Assembly (NCBI GenBank): GCA_963702055.1
Contig: OY969702.1
Span: forward strand, 1,364,001 to 1,428,000
Origin: CAWINX01 sp963702055
GTDB taxonomy: Bacteria; Actinomycetota; Thermoleophilia; Solirubrobacterales; 70-9
Direction of reading: 5' to 3'
DNA length: 64,000 nucleotides
Shown here: one piece after another, positions 58,971 through 64,000 of the stretch
Layout of the letters: each line of letters opens with the position of its first letter
Position numbering within the stretch: the first letter of the stretch is position 1
The notes under the pieces: model-generated
Databases searched by the model: none
What the model was told of the DNA's origin: nothing
What the model saw: only the letters and a program-made list of their open reading frames with translations
Made by a program: the position numbers and the translations under genes

Positions 58971-61331
58971 ATGATCGAGACCTACGTCTCGGCGGCGTTG
59001 ATCTGCGCCGCCTCGTTGCTGGTGGGGCGCGCCGTCCTGGCGCTGTCGGGGCGGGACTCCTGGTCGTGGCTGGAGCCCGCCGTCGGCTTCGGGGCGGTCC
59101 TGACGGTCACCGGCTTCTTCGCGCGCGCGCCCGGGCACGGGACGACGGCGACTCTCGCCCTCGTCGCGCTGGTGGTCGTCGCGGCGCTGCTCCTGCGCCG
59201 TCCCTACGGCGCGCCCGGCGCCCTCGCCGAGGGGCTGCCGGTCGCCGTCGCCGTCGCGGCGATCCTCTCGATTCCCTTCATCGTCAGCGGGCGCTGGGGA
59301 CTGCTCGGTGTCGGCTTTAACAACGACCTCGGCCTGCACCTCGCCTGGAGCGAGTGGCTGCGAAACGGCTTCGGGCCGCCCCCTGACTCCGGCTACCCGC
59401 TCGGCCCGCACGGGCTCGCCGTGGCGGTGTCCGCGCTGCCGGGCATCGGGCTGGGACGGGCGTTCATCGGGGAGATCTTCGCGATTGCCATGCTGACCGG
59501 GCTGACGGCGCTCGCCGCGCTGCGCGACTTCGGCCCGGGGCGGCGCCTGGTCGGCGCCGGCTTGGTCGCCGTCTCCTACCTGGGCGCCTCCTACTTCGCC
59601 CAGGGAGCCTTTAAGGAGACTGCCGAGGCCCTCTTCGTTCTCGCCGTCGCCCTCGGCCTGCGCGAGATCGACCGCCGACGAGCCGAAAGCGTCGATCTAT
59701 CCGACGGATTCGGCCCACCGGCGAGAGGGGTGGTCGGCTGGGCGCTCTTTGCCCTGCCGGCGCTCGCCTTGGCCGGCGGCGTGGTCTTCTCCTACAGCTT
59801 CCCCGGGCTCGCCTGGCCGATCGCGATCGTCGCGCTCTGGAGCCTGACCGTGCCCGAGGTGCGGCGGGCGCTGCGGCCGCGCTCGCTGCTGCGCTTCCTG
59901 CTGCGACCGGCGACGCTCGCCGCGATCCTCCTCGCCGTCGCGCTCGCCGCGGCGTTCACCGTGGTCGGGCCCTTCGGCTTCGTCCACAGCGTCAACAAAG
60001 TCGCCGGCTACAACACCTACGGCCCGGTCTCGCCGGTCGAGGCGCTCGGCGTCTGGCCCGCGGCCAACTACCGCCTCGACGCCGCGGGAGGGGCGCCGCT
60101 GGCCGGCGTCGCGGCGGCGGTCGCCATCGTCGCGATCCTGGCCGGGATCGCCTGGTGGGTCCGGCGCCGCGATCTCGCGGCGCCGGTGGCGCTCGGGGCG
60201 TCAGCCCTTCTCTATGCCGCCTCGATTCCGCTCAGCGGCGACTACTCCCAGGCCAAGGCGCTGATGATCGCCGCGCCGCTGGCGATGCTGGTGGCGCTGC
60301 GGCCACTGCTGGCCGAGCTTCCACTCGCCAGGGGGTTACGGCGGATCGGCTGGACGGCGCTCGCCGTCGCCTTCATCGGCGGCGCCGCCTACTCGAGCTT
60401 CCTGGCGCTGCGGGAGGCGCCGGTCGGGCCGGCGGGGCACGGCGGCGAGCTACAGGCCTTCCTTCCCTACATCCACGGCGAGCCGGTGCTCTACGCGGGC
60501 CAGGACCGCTACGCCGCCTACGAGCTGCGCGGCGCCGACGCCCACGTGCCGGTGGTCGAGTTCCACGACTCCGAGGTGGCACCGAGCCCCGAAAAGCCCT
60601 TCGACACCGGCGACGCCTACAGCCCGATCGACTTCGACTCCTTCTCCCGCGGCACCCTCGACCGCTTCCTCTACGTGGTCACCGGCAGGGCGGCCTGGAA
60701 CAGCCAGGCCCCGGCCAACTTCCGGCGCCTCGCGGCGACCCCCTCCTACATCCTCTGGAAGCGGACCGGGCCCACCCCGTCTCCCCGGCACACGCTGATC
60801 GAGGGCACCGAGGCGGCCGTGCTCGGCGATTGCTCACTGCCGGAGATCCGCATCCTCACCGAGAACGCCGGGCGGGCCTCGCTCTTCCCCCCGTCGGCGA
60901 TCGGCCCGAAGGCGCGCTGGGACGCGGGCGCGATTCTGAAGGTCGGGGACCAAACGTCCCAGGCCCTCGATCTCGGGCCCGGCCGCTGGTACCTGTCCCT
61001 CCAGTACTTCTCCCCGTTCGGCCTCACCGTCTCGGCGCCGGGCTTCAGCCAGGCCCTGAAGCCGGCCCTCGACGGCCAGCGACCCAACACGATCAGCCTC
61101 GCCAACGACGGGCAGTTCTGGCCCGCCGGCGCCTACGCGAGCAGAGGGGGCCCGGTCACCTTCACAGTCTCAGCCGCCAAGGCGAGCACCGTCCAGAGCC
61201 TCACCGGCTATGACGCCAAGGCCTACATCGGCGAACTCGTCGCGGTGCGGGCACGCCCTCACCGGATCGTCCCGCTCCGCGCGGCCTGCGGGAGCTGGAT
61301 CGACTGGTACGAGTCGAGCGCCGCGCCCTAG
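58971..61331 (+). CDS. Large polytopic membrane protein, GT-C-like
   Basis: 786 residues. The first 480 or so hold 12 or more membrane segments. A conserved-looking loop NNDLGLHLAWSEWLRNG carries an Asp and His in the place where GT-C glycosyltransferases bind metal and donor. The last 300 residues form a soluble extracytoplasmic domain with beta-sandwich character. It probably transfers a sugar or modifies an envelope polymer. It shares no strong motif with named families. Confidence 0.68.
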   Translation: MIETYVSAALICAASLLVGRAVLALSGRDSWSWLEPAVGFGAVLTVTGFFARAPGHGTTATLALVALVVVAALLLRRPYGAPGALAEGLPVAVAVAAILSIPFIVSGRWGLLGVGFNNDLGLHLAWSEWLRNGFGPPPDSGYPLGPHGLAVAVSALPGIGLGRAFIGEIFAIAMLTGLTALAALRDFGPGRRLVGAGLVAVSYLGASYFAQGAFKETAEALFVLAVALGLREIDRRRAESVDLSDGFGPPARGVVGWALFALPALALAGGVVFSYSFPGLAWPIAIVALWSLTVPEVRRALRPRSLLRFLLRPATLAAILLAVALAAAFTVVGPFGFVHSVNKVAGYNTYGPVSPVEALGVWPAANYRLDAAGGAPLAGVAAAVAIVAILAGIAWWVRRRDLAAPVALGASALLYAASIPLSGDYSQAKALMIAAPLAMLVALRPLLAELPLARGLRRIGWTALAVAFIGGAAYSSFLALREAPVGPAGHGGELQAFLPYIHGEPVLYAGQDRYAAYELRGADAHVPVVEFHDSEVAPSPEKPFDTGDAYSPIDFDSFSRGTLDRFLYVVTGRAAWNSQAPANFRRLAATPSYILWKRTGPTPSPRHTLIEGTEAAVLGDCSLPEIRILTENAGRASLFPPSAIGPKARWDAGAILKVGDQTSQALDLGPGRWYLSLQYFSPFGLTVSAPGFSQALKPALDGQRPNTISLANDGQFWPAGAYASRGGPVTFTVSAAKASTVQSLTGYDAKAYIGELVAVRARPHRIVPLRAACGSWIDWYESSAAP

Positions 61332-61334
61332 GCA

Positions 61335-62264
61335 CTAAACGGCGGTCTTCGCCGCAATTCGCTCGGGAGAGACTCGCACCACATCCCAGATCAGGCCGAC
61401 GCGCTCGAGGGTGTTGATCACGATCGCCGAGAAGTCGAACTGCCAGCGCCCGAGGCCGTGGACGGCTGAGGTCGGGAAGGCGTGGTGATTGTTGTGCCAG
61501 GCCTCGCCGAAGGTCGGCAGGGCGATCAGGGCGAGGTTGCGGGACTGGTCGGCCGTCTCGAAGTCACGCCGGCCAAAGACGTGGCAGAGCGAGTTGATGC
61601 TGTAGGTGAAGTGGTGCAGGACGAAGACCCTGACCAGCCCGCCCCAGAGCAGGCCGGTGAAGGCCGCGAAGAGCGTGCCGCCGATCACCCATCCCAGGGC
61701 GAATGGAAGCAGCAGGCCGAGGATCGCCCAGTAGATGAAGGTGCGATCGACCCAGCTGATCACCGGGTCCTGCTGCAGATCCGGCGCGAAGCGATCCTTT
61801 GAACCACGCTGGGTGTGGATGAAGAGCCACCCCATGTGGGCGTGAAAGAGGCCCCGCAGAGCGCCGCTCCAGCCGACGCCGTGGTCGACGTGGGGACTGT
61901 GCGGGTCGCCCTCCTCGTCGGAGAAGGCGTGGTGCTTGCGGTGGTCGGCGACCCAGGAGATGACCGGGCCTTCGATCGCCGCGGAGCCGAGAATGGCCAG
62001 TAGGCCGTGCAGCCAAGAGTACGTTTTGAAACTGCGATGGGTCAGGTGGCGGTGGAATCCGACCGTTATCCCCAGGCCCGTCAGCAGGTACAGGCCCAGG
62101 AAGAGGAAGACGTCGCTCCAGTGCAGCGCCTTGCCCCAGACCTGCCAGGCGGCGAAGCCGACCGCGAGGAATGGGATCAGCGTCACCAGCCCGGTGATGA
62201 TGCGATCGCGAGTCTCGTTCGCAACCGGCTGGATGTCGGAGGGGAGTGGACCGGCGCCTGCCAT
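61335..62264 (-). CDS. Acyl-CoA/acyl-lipid fatty acid desaturase
   Basis: 309 residues with four membrane segments. The three histidine boxes of delta-9 type desaturases are intact: HRHLTH, HRKHHAFSDEEGDPHSPH and EAWHNNHHAFPTSAVHGL. They hold the di-iron centre that inserts a cis double bond into membrane fatty acids. It is next to a divergent cyclopropane synthase gene, whose substrate is exactly such unsaturated chains. Confidence 0.95.
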   Translation of the reverse strand: MAGAGPLPSDIQPVANETRDRIITGLVTLIPFLAVGFAAWQVWGKALHWSDVFLFLGLYLLTGLGITVGFHRHLTHRSFKTYSWLHGLLAILGSAAIEGPVISWVADHRKHHAFSDEEGDPHSPHVDHGVGWSGALRGLFHAHMGWLFIHTQRGSKDRFAPDLQQDPVISWVDRTFIYWAILGLLLPFALGWVIGGTLFAAFTGLLWGGLVRVFVLHHFTYSINSLCHVFGRRDFETADQSRNLALIALPTFGEAWHNNHHAFPTSAVHGLGRWQFDFSAIVINTLERVGLIWDVVRVSPERIAAKTAV

Positions 62265-62329
62265 GCCCGTCGATCATACGCACGCTTTCCCTGGCTTCGC
62301 AGCCAGTAAAACGGGGTAGGCTCCACCCG

Positions 62330-63541
62330 ATGCCGTTCGCCAGTACCGCGACACTGCGGCGGGAAATCGAAGGTCGCATTCCGGAGCGACCGTTCGCGGT
62401 CGAGTTCTGGGACGGGACGCGGCTGCCGGCGACCGACGGCGAGGGGCCGACCTTCTACGTGCGTTCCCCCCGCGCCGCCGCCCACGCGCTGCGCGCTCCG
62501 GGACAGCTGGGCCTCGGCCGCGCCTACGTCAGCGGCGACATCGAGGTCGACGACATGGACGCGGTGATCGAGCTGCTCGACAGCTGGAAGCCGCCCGCTC
62601 TGGAGGGCGCCGACAAGGCGCGGCTACTGCTCGGCGCGGTGCGCGCAGCGGGCATCACCCGGCCGCCCCGCCGCCCAACCTCAGAGCTCCGCCCCAGCGG
62701 CCGCCGCCACAGCAAGGAGCGCGACGCCCGCGCCGTCCGCCACCACTACGACGTCTCCAACGAGTTCTTCTCGCTCTTCCTCGACGACTCGATGACTTAC
62801 AGCTGCGCCGTCTTCTCCCGTGGCGCCGAGACGCTTGAGGCCGCGCAGGAGGAGAAGCTGGAGATGGTCTGCCGCAAGCTGGAGCTGGCCGAGGGCGACC
62901 GGGTGCTGGACGTCGGCTGCGGCTGGGGCAGCTTCCCGCTCTGGGCGGCGACCCGGCACGGCGCGCACGTGACCGGAATCACCCTTTCGCCGCCCCAGGC
63001 CGAGAAGGCGCGACAGCGGGCCGAGGCCGCAGGCGTCGGCGATCGGGTGGAGATCCGGGTCATGGACTACCGCGACCTGGCCGGCGAGCGCCCATTTAGC
63101 GCGATCGCCAGCATCGGCATGGTCGAGCACGTCGGCGGCGAGCAGATCGACGTTTACGCGCGCACGTTGGCGGGGCTGCTCGAGCCGGGGGGGCGGCTGC
63201 TCAACCACGGCATCGCCCGCCTCCGCCACAGCGACCCCGACGCCGGCCCGTTCTCAGAGCGCTATGTCTTCCCCGACGCCGATCCGCTCCACCTTTCGCG
63301 CGTCCTGCTCGCCCTCGAGCGGGCGGGCTTCGTCACCCGCCACGTCGAGGAGTTCGCCGCCGACTACGCGGAGACGCTGCGCCACTGGGCGAGGCGGTTG
63401 GACGAGAACCTCGACGAGGCGGTGCGCCTAGCCGGGCCCGAGCGAGTCCGCGTCTGGCGCCTCTACCTGCGCGCCGCGCGCAAAGGCTTCGAATCGGGCT
63501 TCACCTCGATCTACCAGGCTCGCTGCGTACAGGCCGCCTGA
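62330..63541 (+). CDS. cfa: Cyclopropane-fatty-acyl-phospholipid synthase family methyltransferase
   Basis: 403 residues from ATG 62330. An N-terminal lipid-binding domain (to about 125) is followed by the methyltransferase: HHYDVSNEFFSLFLDDSMTY, the SAM motif RVLDVGCGWGSFPLWAA, and GMVEHVGGEQIDVYARTLAG. It adds a methylene from SAM across cis double bonds. Divergent from the desaturase with 65 bases between them, suggesting shared control of membrane lipid composition. Confidence 0.94.
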   Translation: MPFASTATLRREIEGRIPERPFAVEFWDGTRLPATDGEGPTFYVRSPRAAAHALRAPGQLGLGRAYVSGDIEVDDMDAVIELLDSWKPPALEGADKARLLLGAVRAAGITRPPRRPTSELRPSGRRHSKERDARAVRHHYDVSNEFFSLFLDDSMTYSCAVFSRGAETLEAAQEEKLEMVCRKLELAEGDRVLDVGCGWGSFPLWAATRHGAHVTGITLSPPQAEKARQRAEAAGVGDRVEIRVMDYRDLAGERPFSAIASIGMVEHVGGEQIDVYARTLAGLLEPGGRLLNHGIARLRHSDPDAGPFSERYVFPDADPLHLSRVLLALERAGFVTRHVEEFAADYAETLRHWARRLDENLDEAVRLAGPERVRVWRLYLRAARKGFESGFTSIYQARCVQAA

Positions 63542-63617
63542 CACGGCGCATACCGGCGTCCTCGGTCGCTCGCGTGCAGAAGCACGCCACGCTCCCTGCG
63601 TCCTTGGTCTGCTTGGT

Positions 63618-64000
63618 CAGTCGGCCTGTACGGGAAATCCCAAACTGACATTTTCGATCGCCCAGTCGGCCCCGGCGGCTTCCAGTTGGTCGACCGAAAA
63701 ATTTCCGGTGGCGACGCCGACCACTTCGATCCCGGCGCCGTGGCCGGCGGCGACGTCGCGGGGGGTGTCGCCGACCGAGATGCAGGCCGACTCGATCAGG
63801 AGACCGCCGGAGACGAGCCTGCCCCGTGCCAGGGCGCTGCGGGTCAGCTCGGCGCGCTCCTTGGAGTCTGATCCGTAGCCGCCGAAGGAAAAGAAGCGGT
63901 TGAGCCCGGCACGGGCGAGCTTGATGTGGGCGGCGGCCTCGACGTTGCCGGTGGTGAGGCCGAGCAGGTGGCCGCCGTCGACCAGGCGCTCCAGCAGCTC
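63618..64000 (-). CDS. HAD-superfamily hydrolase, C-terminal part (partial)
   Basis: The gene enters from the right edge; about 127 codons to the stop are visible. LLGLTTGNVEAAAHIKL matches HAD motif II, and SVGDTPRDVAAGHGAGIEVV matches motif IV (the Asp residues bind Mg2+). It resembles phosphoglycolate phosphatase-like members. The nucleophile motif DxDxT lies outside the window. Confidence 0.85.

Noticed and set aside
1..64000. CRISPR arrays, rRNA genes, complete insertion sequences or prophage genes
   Set aside because: I looked for regularly spaced direct repeats, rRNA signature stretches, transposase or integrase motifs and found none.

Overview
This is a 64 kb chromosomal window with very high GC and long G/C-ending codon ORFs. 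The gene set points to an actinobacterial lineage of the Thermoleophilia/Solirubrobacterales type, which is an inference from content rather than a marker-gene placement. The supporting features are a succinate dehydrogenase operon with a CCG-domain third subunit, high-GC recR-ybaB-dnaX, a CuA-like secreted cupredoxin, a Gram-positive-type LexA box, PIN/AbrB and HipBA toxin modules, and many GTG/TTG starts.

Layout. 1-2.3 kb: end of an sdhA-sdhB-(CCG subunit) operon. 2.4-4.1 kb: hipBA with two operators. 4.1-8.9 kb: Na+/H+ antiporter, asd-lysC, and a ChrA transporter. 9-12.4 kb: a DUF202 protein and three zinc-ribbon proteins, one fused to a phosphoesterase. 12.4-16.5 kb: pstSCAB, with a fourfold Pho-box-like array between pstC and pstS. 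16.5-21 kb: a MerR/B12-type regulator, a degenerate GGDEF protein, and recR-ybaB-dnaX. 21-25 kb: GT-C-like membrane protein, acetolactate decarboxylase, 4.5S SRP RNA, antiporter, tRNA-Val. 25-31 kb: small metabolic genes, vapBC, arfB, pterin dehydratase, alcohol dehydrogenase, HD-GYP protein. 31.4-39.3 kb: MFS exporter and a translationally coupled peptide ABC transporter (SBP-C-B-D-F) followed by an ATP-dependent DNA ligase. 39.3-43 kb: two palindromic elements, a frameshifted radical SAM gene behind a perfect LexA box, YtoQ, dCTP deaminase. 43-48.6 kb: rhamnosidase-like enzyme, hydrolase, orphan prepilin, TetR and its probable target. 48.6-54.5 kb: a probable tRNA-Ser-bounded island with phasin-like, phosphodiester glycosidase, FAD oxidoreductase, stress-like and cupredoxin genes. 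54.6-64 kb: tRNA-Ser, tadA, subtilisin, two metallo-beta-lactamase-fold enzymes, UspA, membrane protein, desaturase, cyclopropane synthase, partial HAD hydrolase.

The most unusual signal is a set of nested palindromic elements. In each one an outer stem encloses conserved motifs, which enclose an unrelated inner stem. Three copies share the same internal motifs although their stems differ completely. One of these sits in frame inside a membrane-protein gene, one overlaps the 3' end of the radical SAM gene, and one is intergenic. Other nested hairpins lie in frame in sdhB (about 30 extra residues) and twice in the dnaX linker. A separate intergenic hairpin family (stem TTCCGCTGTTCCTTT or close variants) occurs three times.
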